Below, in pieces: positions 7,293-15,747 of a stretch of 64,000 nt of DNA. Source of the stretch: Aureimonas mangrovi. GTDB lineage: Bacteria > Pseudomonadota > Alphaproteobacteria > Rhizobiales > Rhizobiaceae. The notes below the pieces were generated by a model. That model was not told the DNA's origin and did no database searches. It saw only the letters and a program-made list of their open reading frames with translations. Location: positions 1,679,001 through 1,743,000 of the forward strand of contig NZ_CP059692.1 in assembly GCF_014058705.1 (NCBI RefSeq), written 5' to 3'. Positions within the stretch are counted from its first letter, which is position 1; every line of letters begins with the position of its first letter. The position numbers and the translations under genes were made by a program.

Positions 7293-8179
7293 GCGCCACC
7301 GCCGAACTGCCAGCCTACAACTTCGCCTATCTCGACGAAGGCACCAAGCGGATGATCCGCCGCGCGATCCTGAAAGGCATCGCGATCCCGGGCTACCAGG
7401 TGCCCTTCGCCAGCCGCGAGATGCCCATGCCCTACGGCTGGGGCACGGGCGGTGTGCAGGTGACGGCCGCGATCCTCGGGCCGGACGATGTCCTGAAGGT
7501 CATCGATCAGGGCGCCGACGACACCACCAACGCGGTTTCCATCCGCGCCTTCTTCGAGAAGACGGCGGGCGTCTCCACCACGACGAAGACGGGCGAGGCG
7601 ACGATCATCCAGACCCGCCACCGCATCCCCGAGGCGCCGCTGACGGCCGGCCAGACACTCGTCTATCAGGTGCCGATCCCCGAGCCGCTGCGCTTCCTGG
7701 AGCCGCGCGAAAGCGAGACGCGCACCATGCACGCGCTCGAGGAATACGGGCTGATGCACGTGAAACTCTACGAGGACATTGCGCATCACGGCCATATCGC
7801 GACTACCTACGCCTATCCGGTCAAGGTCGAGGGCCGCTACGTGATGGACCCTTCGCCCATCCCGAAATTCGACAATCCGAAGATGCACCGCTCACCGGCG
7901 CTGCAACTCTTCGGTGCCGGCCGCGAGAAGCGCATCTACGCGCTGCCACCCTTTACGGATGTCGCGAGCCTTGACTTCGAGGACCATCCCTTCGCGGTCC
8001 AGCAGTTCTCCCAAGCCTGCGCGCTCTGTGGCGCAAGGGCCGTATATCTCGACGAGGTCGTCACGGACGACAGGGGCGGGCGGATGTTCGTGTGCTCGGA
8101 CACCGACCATTGCGAAACGCGCCGCGCCGAAGGGCATGTCGGCGCCGACCTCGAGCGCGATAAGGAGAACGCCTCGTGA
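7289..8179 (+). CDS. phnJ: PhnJ, radical-SAM C-P lyase
   Basis: The catalytic subunit of the C-P lyase pathway (296 residues). It cleaves the carbon-phosphorus bond of ribose-1-phosphonate 5-phosphate, releasing the hydrocarbon (methane from methylphosphonate) and ribose 1,2-cyclic phosphate 5-phosphate. The unusual [4Fe-4S] ligand set is visible near the C terminus: C244-x2-C247-x21-C269-x5-C275. The IPGYQVPF motif carries the expected glycyl-radical position at Gly35. The middle part (VIDQGADDTTNAVSIR, ETRTMHALEEYG) is nearly invariant in the family. All key residues are present, so the enzyme should be active. It overlaps phnI and phnK by 4 bp on either side. Confidence 0.97.
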   Translation: MSATAELPAYNFAYLDEGTKRMIRRAILKGIAIPGYQVPFASREMPMPYGWGTGGVQVTAAILGPDDVLKVIDQGADDTTNAVSIRAFFEKTAGVSTTTKTGEATIIQTRHRIPEAPLTAGQTLVYQVPIPEPLRFLEPRESETRTMHALEEYGLMHVKLYEDIAHHGHIATTYAYPVKVEGRYVMDPSPIPKFDNPKMHRSPALQLFGAGREKRIYALPPFTDVASLDFEDHPFAVQQFSQACALCGARAVYLDEVVTDDRGGRMFVCSDTDHCETRRAEGHVGADLERDKENAS

Positions 8180-8952
8180 CCGATCTCCCCATCCTTTCGG
8201 TGCGTGGTCTCGAGAAACGCTACGGCGCCCGGATCGGCTGCACCGGCGTGACCTTCGACCTGTGGCCTGGTGAGGTTCTGGCCGTCGTCGGCGAATCCGG
8301 CTCGGGCAAGACGACGATGCTCAACTGCATCTCGGCGCGCTTGGAGCGCTCGGCCGGCAGCGTCCGCTACCGGATGCGCGACGGCGAGATGCGCGACCTC
8401 AGTGATCTGAGCGAGGCCGAACGCCGCTTCCTGATGCGCACCGACTGGGGCTTCGTCCACCAGAACCCGATCGACGGGCTGCGCATGCGCGTCTCGGCCG
8501 GTGCCAATGTCGGCGAGCGGCTGATGGCCGTCGGCGAACGACACTATGGGTCGATTCGCGAGACGGCGAGCGAGTGGCTGGGGCGCGTGGAGATCGCGCA
8601 GACCCGCATCGACGACCAGCCCGTCGCCTTCTCGGGCGGCATGCGCCAGCGCCTCCAGATCGCCCGCAACCTCGTCACCCATCCGCGGCTCGTATTCATG
8701 GACGAGCCGACCGGCGGCCTCGACGTCTCGGTCCAGGCGCGTGTTCTCGATCTCCTGCGCGGGCTCGTCGCCGATCTCGGCCTCGCGGTGGTGATCGTCA
8801 CCCACGACCTCGCCGTGGCGCGACTCCTCTCCCAGCGGATGATCGTCATGAAGGACGGCCGCGTCATCGAGGAGGGGCTGACGGACCGGGTGCTCGACGA
8901 TCCGCGCCACGCCTACACCCAACTCCTCGTCGCATCGATCCCGGAGTCCTGA
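8176..8952 (+). CDS. phnK: PhnK, ABC-type ATPase of C-P lyase
   Basis: A 258-residue ABC-family ATPase that docks on PhnJ rather than energising a membrane permease. It has Walker A GESGSGKTT (about residues 40-48), the signature SGGMRQRLQIARN, Walker B LVFMDEPTGGLDVS and an H-loop VTHDL, and resembles peptide-transporter ATPases as the family does. It overlaps phnJ by the ATGA junction and is followed by phnL after 3 bp. Length and motifs are complete. Confidence 0.95.
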   Translation: MTDLPILSVRGLEKRYGARIGCTGVTFDLWPGEVLAVVGESGSGKTTMLNCISARLERSAGSVRYRMRDGEMRDLSDLSEAERRFLMRTDWGFVHQNPIDGLRMRVSAGANVGERLMAVGERHYGSIRETASEWLGRVEIAQTRIDDQPVAFSGGMRQRLQIARNLVTHPRLVFMDEPTGGLDVSVQARVLDLLRGLVADLGLAVVIVTHDLAVARLLSQRMIVMKDGRVIEEGLTDRVLDDPRHAYTQLLVASIPES

Positions 8953-8955
8953 GCC

Positions 8956-9678
8956 ATGTCTTCCGACAAGAGCGTCAGCCTCGCCGTGTCCGGCGTCGCC
9001 AAATCCTTCCGGATGCATCTGCGCGGTGGTGTCGAGCTGCCCGTCGTCTCAAACGTCGATTTTGATGTCCATGCCGGTGAATGCGTCGTCCTCGGCGGGC
9101 CTTCGGGCGTCGGCAAGTCCTCGATCCTGCGCATGGTCTACGGCAATTACGGCATTGATGGCGGTCGCATCGAGGTGAGGGACCGCGAGAGCGGCGTCAT
9201 GCTCGACCTCGGCGCCGGCGATCCGCGTCTCGTGCTCGCGCTCCGCCGCACCAGTATCGCCTATGTGAGCCAGTTCCTGCGGGCCGTGCCGCGCGTTTCG
9301 GCGCTGGACGTCGTCGCAGAGCCGCTGACGATCCGGGGCGTCGAGCGGGACGAGGCGCGCGAGCGTGCGAACGCCATGCTGCGACGCCTCAACCTGCCGG
9401 CCGCGCTCTTCGACCTGCCGCCCGCGACGTTCTCGGGCGGCGAGAAGCAGCGCGTGAATATAGCGCGCGGCCTCCTGACCGATCATCCGGTGCTGCTGCT
9501 CGACGAGCCGACGGCTTCGCTCGACGCGGCCAATCGCGAGGTCGTGGTGGAGATGATCGGCGAGAAGCTTGCCGCTGGCGTCGCAATCCTCGGTATCTTC
9601 CACGATGAGGTCGTGCGCGACCGCGTCGCGAGCCGCATCGTCGATGTCTCGGCCTTTTCGGCGCGGGAGGCGGCGTGA
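8956..9678 (+). CDS. phnL: PhnL, ABC-type ATPase of C-P lyase
   Basis: A 240-residue ABC-family ATPase that acts with PhnGHI in forming the ribosyl-phosphonate triphosphate and stacks with PhnK on the core complex. Walker A is GGPSGVGKSS (about 50-59), the signature is FSGGEKQRVNIARG and Walker B is LLLDEPTASLDA. The helix before Walker A carries SNVDFDVHAGECV, typical of PhnL. Its stop codon overlaps the ATG of the acetyltransferase gene that follows. Confidence 0.95.
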   Translation: MSSDKSVSLAVSGVAKSFRMHLRGGVELPVVSNVDFDVHAGECVVLGGPSGVGKSSILRMVYGNYGIDGGRIEVRDRESGVMLDLGAGDPRLVLALRRTSIAYVSQFLRAVPRVSALDVVAEPLTIRGVERDEARERANAMLRRLNLPAALFDLPPATFSGGEKQRVNIARGLLTDHPVLLLDEPTASLDAANREVVVEMIGEKLAAGVAILGIFHDEVVRDRVASRIVDVSAFSAREAA

Positions 9679-10295
9679 TGGCCAAGCTCAGCGAAAACAC
9701 GCCGCTCGTCCATCCGACCGCCGAGGCGAGCGACACGACCCTCGGTCGCTACACCGAAGTGGAGGCGCGCTCGCGCATCTCGGAAAGCGAACTCGGCGAT
9801 TACTCCTACGTGATGCAGGACTGCCAGATCTGGGCGTCGCGCATTGGCAAGTTCGTCAACATCGCCAGCCATGTGAGGCTCAACGCCACCAATCACCCGA
9901 CGTGGCGCGCGACGCTTCACCACTTCACCTACCGCGCCGGCGACTATTTCGATGGTGCGTCGGACGAGGCCTCGTTCTTCGACTGGCGGCGCGAGAATGC
10001 CGTCACGATCGGCCACGACGTGTGGATCGGCCACGGCGCGACGGTGCTGCCGGGCGTGTCCGTCGGCAATGGTGCGGTGATCGGCTCCGGCGCTGTCGTC
10101 TCGAAGGATGTTGCGCCCTACACGATCGTCGGCGGCGTTCCGGCCAAGCTGATCAGGGAGCGCTTCGGCCCTGGCATCGGCGAGAGAATGGACGCGCTCG
10201 CGTGGTGGGACTGGCCGCACGATCAGCTCTTTCAAGCACTTGAGGACTTTCGCGGCCTCGATGCCGAGGCCTTCCTCGAACGCTACGCCGCCTGA
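9678..10295 (+). CDS. Hexapeptide acyltransferase of the phosphonate operon
   Basis: A 205-residue left-handed beta-helix acetyltransferase of the kind found inside C-P lyase operons of many Alphaproteobacteria (the phosphonate-metabolism hexapeptide family; not homologous to the GNAT enzyme PhnO). Imperfect hexapeptide repeats appear at ESELGDYSYVMQDCQI and again at VTIGHDVWIGHGATVLPGV, with a loop rich in aromatic residues between them (NATNHPTWRATLHHFTYRA) and the closing PAKLIRERFG typical of the xenobiotic acetyltransferase branch. It may acetylate aminoalkylphosphonates, easing their use or detoxifying them; this role is inferred from context. An in-frame GTG at 9675 is an alternative start. 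Confidence 0.88.
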   Translation: MAKLSENTPLVHPTAEASDTTLGRYTEVEARSRISESELGDYSYVMQDCQIWASRIGKFVNIASHVRLNATNHPTWRATLHHFTYRAGDYFDGASDEASFFDWRRENAVTIGHDVWIGHGATVLPGVSVGNGAVIGSGAVVSKDVAPYTIVGGVPAKLIRERFGPGIGERMDALAWWDWPHDQLFQALEDFRGLDAEAFLERYAA

Positions 10296-10302
10296 CGCGT
10301 GA

Positions 10303-10331
10303 GCGTCATCCAACCTTCATCGGATCATCAT
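10303..10331 (+). promoter_or_regulatory. Candidate triple Pho box upstream of phnC
   Basis: Three heptamers repeat every 11 bp: GCGTCAT (10303-10309), CCTTCAT (10314-10320) and TCATCAT (10325-10331). They match the Pho consensus CTGTCAT at 5, 5 and 4 of 7 positions. The only sizeable gap inside the cluster lies here, which suggests a second promoter feeding phnCDE and downstream genes under phosphate starvation. Confidence 0.4.
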
Positions 10332-10397
10332 CCCGCACACATGGCTCATGCCTAGATGGATGGTTCGGGAGCCCGCAGCATGGACGGAGACATCTCG

Positions 10398-11246
10398 ATG
10401 ACTGCGATCAAAGTCGCCAATCTTTCCAAACACTTCGGCCAGACGCAGGCGTTGAAGCATGTCGGGCTCGAGATCGCCGCGGGCGAGATGGTCGCCCTGA
10501 TCGGCGCATCCGGCTCGGGCAAGTCGACGCTCATCCGCCACATCGCCGGTCTGGAGCTCGGCGAGCGCGAGGGCGGGCGGATAGAGATCTTCGGCCGCCT
10601 CTTGCAGGAGGGCGGCCGGCACGGCGCGGCCGCGCGGGAACTGCGCGGCGAGGTTTCAGTAATCTTCCAGCAGTTCAATCTCGTCGGTCGGCTGTCCGTT
10701 CTGACCAATGTCCTCGTCGGACTGCTGGGACGTATCCCTCGCTGGCGAGGCACCTTCGGCCTTTTTGCGCGCTCCGAGCGCAGCGACGCCCAGCATGCGC
10801 TTTCGCGCGTCGGCATTCCGCAGGTCGCGCGTCAGCGGGCCTCGACGCTTTCCGGCGGCCAGCAGCAGCGCGCCGCGATCGCCAGGACCCTCGTCCAGAA
10901 GGCTCGTATCCTGATAGCCGACGAACCGATCGCCTCGCTCGACCCGGCGTCGGCGCGGCGCGTGATGGACGTCCTGTCGAGCATCAACCGGGACGAGGGG
11001 ATCACCGTCCTCGTCTCGCTGCATCAGGTCGAGTTCGCCAAGGCCTACTGCCCGCGGACCATCGCCATGCGTGACGGCGAGGTCGTGTACGACGGCCCTT
11101 CAGCGGCGCTCACCAACGAATTCCTGTCGGGCCTCTACGGCGCGGCATCGGAGGAACTGATCCTGCCGGATGGGCCGGCGGAGCATGCCGAACGGGCGCT
11201 TCCCGCCTGGACGGAAAAAAAGACCGCGACGCTTCAGACCGCCTGA
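10398..11246 (+). CDS. phnC: PhnC, phosphonate ABC transporter ATPase
   Basis: A 282-residue ATP-binding subunit of the phosphonate importer PhnCDE. It shows Walker A GASGSGKST, the PhnC-typical insert IFGRLLQEGGRHG, the Q-loop IFQQFNLVGRLSVLTNVLVG, signature LSGGQQQRAAIART, and Walker B ILIADEPIASLDP. I chose the ATG at 10398, preceded by GGAG with good spacing; the ATGs at 10356 and 10380 add a poor N-terminal tail. It is 30 bp from phnD. The C-terminal tail after residue 245 is slightly longer than usual. Confidence 0.94.
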   Translation: MTAIKVANLSKHFGQTQALKHVGLEIAAGEMVALIGASGSGKSTLIRHIAGLELGEREGGRIEIFGRLLQEGGRHGAAARELRGEVSVIFQQFNLVGRLSVLTNVLVGLLGRIPRWRGTFGLFARSERSDAQHALSRVGIPQVARQRASTLSGGQQQRAAIARTLVQKARILIADEPIASLDPASARRVMDVLSSINRDEGITVLVSLHQVEFAKAYCPRTIAMRDGEVVYDGPSAALTNEFLSGLYGAASEELILPDGPAEHAERALPAWTEKKTATLQTA

Positions 11247-11276
11247 GGCGCCGGCAACCTTACTATCGGAGACGAC

Positions 11277-12272
11277 ATGAACGCTTTTCTCGTCAGAATG
11301 GCGGCGCTTTCGCTCGCCTCGACTTTCGCCACCGGCGCCTACGCGCAGGAGACCATCAACTTCGGCATCATCTCCACCGAGTCGCAGCAGAACCTGCGCA
11401 CGCTGTGGGAGCCGTTCCTCGACGACATGGAAGAGAAGACCGGCCTGACGGTCGAGCCGTTCTTCGCGTCCGACTATGCGGGCGTCGTGGAGGCGATGCG
11501 TTTCGGCCAGGTCCAGATGGCCTGGTACGGCAACGCCTCTGCCATGCAGGCTGTCGACCGCGCCGATGGCGAGGTGTTCGTGCAGACGGTCGCGGCCGAT
11601 GGCAGCCCAGGCTACTGGTCGGTGCTCATCGCTCCGGTCGATTCTGAGCTGACGAGCCTCGAGGACGTGCTGGTGTGCGACCAGACGCTCGACTTCGGCA
11701 TCGGAGACGTAAACTCGACCTCCGGCTATCTCGTGCCGATGACCTTCGTTTTCTCGGCCAACGACGTCAATCCGCGCGACTGCTTTGCCAACGTCACCAA
11801 TGCCAACCACGAGACCAACGCCATGGCGGTCGCCAACGGCCAGGTCGATGTTGCGGCGAACAACACTGAATCGATGGCCCGCATCGAGCAGAACGACCCG
11901 GAAGCCTTCGCCCGGATCAAGGAAATCTGGCGCTCGCCGCTGATCCCGTCCGATCCGATCGTCTGGCGCACCGACCTGCCGGACGAGACGAAGGAGACCC
12001 TCCGCGACTTCTTCCTGACCTACGGGACCGACGAGTCCGACGGCGACGTTGAAGCCGAGCGCGAGAAGCTCGCCGCTCTGTCCTGGTCGAACTTCCGCGC
12101 CTCGTCAAACGATCAGCTTCTGCCGATCCGCATCATGGAGGCGACGCGCCAGATGAGCGGCCTCGAGACCGATACCACCATGTCGGACGAGGCCAAGGAG
12201 GCGCGTCGCGCCGAGCTGCAGGCCCAGATCGACGAGTACCAGGCCGCACTCGACGCCCAGCCGCAGGGCTGA
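11277..12272 (+). CDS. phnD: PhnD, phosphonate-binding periplasmic protein
   Basis: A 331-residue periplasmic binding protein with a signal peptide (1-23, ending AYA before QETINFGI). The mature protein shows PhnD hallmarks: ISTESQQNLRTLWEPFLDDM, FASDYAGVVEAMRFGQVQMAWYG (in part) with the tyrosine and conserved acidic residue that contact the amino group of aminoethylphosphonate, NSTSGYLVP, whose serine/threonine hydroxyls bind the phosphonate, and NHETNAMAVANGQVDVA. The C-terminal helix (about 290-325) is acidic and alanine-rich. It follows phnC with 30 bp containing a GGAG ribosome binding site. Confidence 0.95.
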   Translation: MNAFLVRMAALSLASTFATGAYAQETINFGIISTESQQNLRTLWEPFLDDMEEKTGLTVEPFFASDYAGVVEAMRFGQVQMAWYGNASAMQAVDRADGEVFVQTVAADGSPGYWSVLIAPVDSELTSLEDVLVCDQTLDFGIGDVNSTSGYLVPMTFVFSANDVNPRDCFANVTNANHETNAMAVANGQVDVAANNTESMARIEQNDPEAFARIKEIWRSPLIPSDPIVWRTDLPDETKETLRDFFLTYGTDESDGDVEAEREKLAALSWSNFRASSNDQLLPIRIMEATRQMSGLETDTTMSDEAKEARRAELQAQIDEYQAALDAQPQG

Positions 12273-12386
12273 GGCCGAAGACGGAGCTGCGGCGGCGGGA
12301 CCCAGCGCCCTGCCGCCGCCTCCGGCACACCTTCCATGAACGATGTCGTCCGCCGTCGGCGGAGACGAGACGGTAAGGACAGACCC

Positions 12387-13193
12387 ATGACCACTGCGAC
12401 GCAGAGCCAGCCGGCCGCTGCTCGGCCGGGCGACTCGGGACGGATGTTCTACAATGGCCTGATCTGGGCGGTCATCGTCGCGCTGCTCGTCTGGAGCTGG
12501 GGGCCGGCGCAGATGTGGCGGATCCCAATGCTGGGCTCCAATGCCGGCAACATGGCGGAATACGCTTCGGGCTTCGCCAGCCCCGACTTCTCCCACTGGC
12601 GATTCTATCTGGAAGAGATGATCGTCACGATCCAGATCGCGATCTGGGGGACCTTCCTGGCCGTTGTCTTCTCGGTGCCGTTCGGTATCCTGTCGGCGCA
12701 CAACATGGCGCCTGGCTGGGTCCTTCAGCCGGTGCGCCGTCTGATGGATCTCTTCCGCGCCATCCACGAGATCGTCTTCGCGGTGCTTTTCGTCGTGGCC
12801 GTCGGCCTCGGCCCCTTCGCCGGCGTCATGGCCCTGTTCATCCACACGACGGGCGTTCTCGCAAAGCTCTTCTCCGAAGCCGTCGAGGCGATCGATCCCC
12901 GGCCGGTGGAGGCGCTGCGCACGACCGGGGCGTCCCGCGTGCAGCAGGTGATCTTCGGCGTTATCCCGCAGGTCATCCCGCTCTGGATTTCCTTCTCGCT
13001 CTATCGGCTGGAATCCAATATCCGTTCGGCGACCGTCCTCGGCCTGATCGGGGCCGGTGGCATCGGCCAGGTGATGTTCGAGAACATTCGCGGGTTCTAC
13101 TATGAGGAGTCGGCCGCCATCCTGATCATCGTCGTCCTCACCGTCTCGCTGATGGACCTTCTGTCCCAGCAGATCCGCCGCCGCGTCATCTGA
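12387..13193 (+). CDS. phnE: PhnE, phosphonate ABC transporter permease
   Basis: A 268-residue inner-membrane permease with about six membrane segments (first at about 25-42, next from 70). The EAA loop that contacts PhnC is visible as EALRTTGASRVQQVIFGVIPQVIP. The ATG at 12387 has AAGGA upstream; an in-frame ATG at 12336 would add an arginine-rich stretch and is unlikely. Only one phnE is present, whereas some phosphonate transporters have two. The TGA overlaps the start of the next gene by one base, so the uptake and catabolic parts are translated as a unit. Confidence 0.94.
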   Translation: MTTATQSQPAAARPGDSGRMFYNGLIWAVIVALLVWSWGPAQMWRIPMLGSNAGNMAEYASGFASPDFSHWRFYLEEMIVTIQIAIWGTFLAVVFSVPFGILSAHNMAPGWVLQPVRRLMDLFRAIHEIVFAVLFVVAVGLGPFAGVMALFIHTTGVLAKLFSEAVEAIDPRPVEALRTTGASRVQQVIFGVIPQVIPLWISFSLYRLESNIRSATVLGLIGAGGIGQVMFENIRGFYYEESAAILIIVVLTVSLMDLLSQQIRRRVI

Positions 13194-13882
13194 TGCGCGC
13201 GGCGATCTACTACGCCCCGGCGCCCGGCACGGAGATCGCAGGCACTGCTGCCGAATGGCTCGGGCGCGATGCCTTCTCGGGAGAGGCGACCCGCGAGGCG
13301 GACGGCGGCATCGATCCACTGGTCGCCGAGCCGGCACGCTACGGCTTCCATGCAACGATGAAGGCACCGTTCCGGCTTGCCGATGGCTGCAATCTCGAAG
13401 TGCTGTCCGAGGCGCTGGCCGCTTTTACGGCGCGTCGCGACAGCGTGACGATCAACACACTCGCCCTGCAGCAGATCGACGGGTTCTTCGCGCTCGTTCC
13501 CGCGGATGCCGAACCGGAGCTGGATGCGCTTGCGGCAGAGACGGTCGAGGCCTTCGAGCCGTTCCGTGCGCCGCTGACGAGCGCCGAGCGAGACCGCCGC
13601 CGGCCGGAACGTCTGTCCGAGCGGGAGCGCGAGCTTCTCGACCGATACGGCTACCCGTATGTGCTCGACGCGTTCCGCTTCCACATGACGCTGACGGGGC
13701 GGATCGGGGACGGCGCCGAGGACGTCGGCCGCATCCTGTCCTCGCGCTTTGCCTTCGTCATCGACAGGCCCCTGCCCATCGACGCTCTCACGCTGTTCGT
13801 CGAGCCTGAGCCTGGCGCCCCCTTCCGCGCCCACGCCCGCCACGCATTCCAGTCCCCTGCATCCGAGCCTTCAGCCCCATGA
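13193..13882 (+). CDS. DUF1045 2H-phosphoesterase-like phosphonate operon protein
   Basis: A 229-residue protein of the DUF1045 family that accompanies C-P lyase genes. Two HxT motifs, HATMK near residue 51 and HMTLT near residue 163, place it in the 2H phosphoesterase superfamily, whose members hydrolyse cyclic phosphates and related phosphodiesters. No phnP (the metallo-hydrolase that opens ribosyl 1,2-cyclic phosphate, the product of PhnJ) is present in the cluster, so this enzyme may do that step. The fold assignment is firm; the substrate is inference. It is translationally coupled to phnE (TGATG) and phnM (ATGA). Confidence 0.88.
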   Translation: MRAAIYYAPAPGTEIAGTAAEWLGRDAFSGEATREADGGIDPLVAEPARYGFHATMKAPFRLADGCNLEVLSEALAAFTARRDSVTINTLALQQIDGFFALVPADAEPELDALAAETVEAFEPFRAPLTSAERDRRRPERLSERERELLDRYGYPYVLDAFRFHMTLTGRIGDGAEDVGRILSSRFAFVIDRPLPIDALTLFVEPEPGAPFRAHARHAFQSPASEPSAP

Positions 13883-15018
13883 CCGAGACCCTCTTCAAGA
13901 ACGCCTCCATCGTCCTGCCTGATGAGGTCATCCACGGCAGCCTGCTCGTGCGTGACGGTGTCATCGCCGATATCGCGTCTGGGGCTGCGGCCGGCGGGGG
14001 CGAGGACATGGGCGGCGACACGCTCATTCCCGGTCTCGTGGAACTGCACACCGACCATATAGAAGGCCACTATCTGCCGCGCCCGCGCGTGCGCTGGAAC
14101 ATGATGGCGGCGCTCCAGGCGCACGATGCGCAGATCGCGGCCTCCGGCATCACGACGGTCTTCGACGCCCTGCGCGTCGGCATGGACGAGGATGCCCAGC
14201 TCGGGTCCGAGGACATGCGGGCGATGGCCGACACGATCGAGGCCGCGAGCGAAGAGGGGAGGTTGCGCGCCGACCACTTCATCCACCTGCGCTGTGAGGT
14301 CTCTGCGCCCGACGTGACAGAGAGCTTCGAGGTGATCTCGGGCGGAAAGCGCGTTCGCCTGGCCTCGCTCATGGATCACGCGCCCGGCCAGCGGCAGTTC
14401 GTCGATCTCGACACGTACCGCACCTACTACCAGCGCAAGATGAAGATGACGGATGTCGAGTTCGAGGCGTTCTGCCACCGGCGCGTCGCTGAATCCGAGG
14501 CCAATTCGGCGCCGAACCGCCGCGCGATCGCGCAAGCGTGTCTTTCGGCCGGCATCGCCATTGCCTCGCACGACGACGCGACAGCCGAGCACGTGCGCGA
14601 AGGGGCCGAACTCGGTATCACACTGGCTGAATTTCCGACCACGGCCGAGGCGGCCGAGCATTCGGTGAAGGCCGGTATGCTGGTGCTGATGGGCGCACCC
14701 AATATCGTGCGTGGCGGCTCGCATTCGGGCAATATCTCGGCGGCCGCTCTTCTCGACAACGGCACGCTCGACATCCTCTCCTCGGACTATGTTCCGTTCA
14801 GCCTCGTCCAGGCGGCGTTCCATCTCGTGGAGAGCGGCAGCCTCGATCTTCCGGCGGCGATCCACCTCGTCTCGACCAATCCCGCGAAGGCGGCGCGTCT
14901 CGACGACCGTGGCGCCATCGCCATCGGCCGGCGCGCCGACCTCGTTCGCGTTCGCCGCGCCCCGGGGATGCCGCCGCTCGTAGCAGGCGTTTGGCGGGAG
15001 GGCGCCCGTGTCGCCTGA
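13879..15018 (+). CDS. phnM: PhnM, ribosyl-phosphonate triphosphate diphosphatase
   Basis: A 379-residue amidohydrolase-family enzyme that removes pyrophosphate from alpha-D-ribose 1-methylphosphonate 5-triphosphate, leaving the 5-phosphate that PhnJ cleaves. Metal-binding elements are ELHTDHIEGHYLPRPR (about 55-70), the conserved ASHDDATAEH (about 233-242) and SDYVPFSL near 300. Length and order are normal. Its N terminus overlaps DUF1045 by ATGA and its end overlaps phnN by 11 bp. Confidence 0.95.
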   Translation: MTETLFKNASIVLPDEVIHGSLLVRDGVIADIASGAAAGGGEDMGGDTLIPGLVELHTDHIEGHYLPRPRVRWNMMAALQAHDAQIAASGITTVFDALRVGMDEDAQLGSEDMRAMADTIEAASEEGRLRADHFIHLRCEVSAPDVTESFEVISGGKRVRLASLMDHAPGQRQFVDLDTYRTYYQRKMKMTDVEFEAFCHRRVAESEANSAPNRRAIAQACLSAGIAIASHDDATAEHVREGAELGITLAEFPTTAEAAEHSVKAGMLVLMGAPNIVRGGSHSGNISAAALLDNGTLDILSSDYVPFSLVQAAFHLVESGSLDLPAAIHLVSTNPAKAARLDDRGAIAIGRRADLVRVRRAPGMPPLVAGVWREGARVA

Positions 15019-15610
15019 GCCTCGGCCGCAAGACGCGGACAGTCCGGCCGCCGGATGCCTCGTGGCGGTGGTCGGGCCGAGCGGCGCGGGCAAGGACACG
15101 CTGATCGCTGGGGCAATCGCCGAGCTGGCGGGGGAGGACTGGGTGCGTTTCGCCCGCCGCGTCGTCACGCGCCCTGCGCACGCGGCCTCGGAGGACCACG
15201 ACAGCCTCGACGACGATGCCTTCGCGCGGGCCGAGGCGGCCGGCACCTTCGCCCTGACGTGGCGGGCACACGGCCTGCGATACGGGCTGCCGAGCGCCAT
15301 CGTGAGCGAGGTCCATAGCGGGCGGGTCGTCGTCGCCAATCTCTCGCGCCGCGCGCTGCCGGCGGCGGCCGCCTCCTTCGAGCGCATCAGCGTGGTCGAG
15401 ATCACGGCCGAGCCGGAGGTTCTCGTTGCACGTATCCTGGCGCGGGGCCGCGAGGACGAGGCAGCGGCTCGCAGGCGGGTGGCCCGCCGTGTCGACGTGA
15501 TCCTGCCCGAGCGATGCTGCTGCGTTCAGCGCATCGACAATTCCGGTGGCATCGAGGAGGCTCTCGGCGCGTTCGTGCGGCATTTGCGACAGGCGGGCGG
15601 ACAAGGCTGA
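15008..15610 (+). CDS. phnN: PhnN, ribose 1,5-bisphosphokinase
   Basis: A 200-residue P-loop kinase related to guanylate kinase. It phosphorylates ribose 1,5-bisphosphate to PRPP, returning the ribose scaffold of the C-P lyase pathway to nucleotide metabolism. Walker A is GPSGAGKDT (about 24-32); the lid-region segment RRVVTRPAHAASEDH is typical of the family. It starts at GTG inside the 3-prime end of phnM. It is the last recognisable gene of the phosphonate cluster. Confidence 0.93.
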   Translation: MSPEPRPQDADSPAAGCLVAVVGPSGAGKDTLIAGAIAELAGEDWVRFARRVVTRPAHAASEDHDSLDDDAFARAEAAGTFALTWRAHGLRYGLPSAIVSEVHSGRVVVANLSRRALPAAAASFERISVVEITAEPEVLVARILARGREDEAAARRRVARRVDVILPERCCCVQRIDNSGGIEEALGAFVRHLRQAGGQG

Positions 15611-15747
15611 CACGCGGCGCCTTCAAGAAGGCGACGCCGCAACAATTCGACATCGAAAGACGCCGTGCGAGGGCTTTCGGGCGTCTATCACCGGAGGCAT
15701 CACGCGGTGTCCGATCCGGCCCGCCTCCACCGATGCGGGAGCCCGTC

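Noticed and set aside
13651-15405. A 584-codon minus-strand frame opposite phnM and phnN
   Set aside because: It is antisense to well-identified C-P lyase genes and shows no domain.
15611-15650. Hairpin-like sequence after phnN (CCTTC/GAAGG with GC-rich extension)
   Set aside because: The stem is imperfect and no T run follows, so I do not call a terminator.
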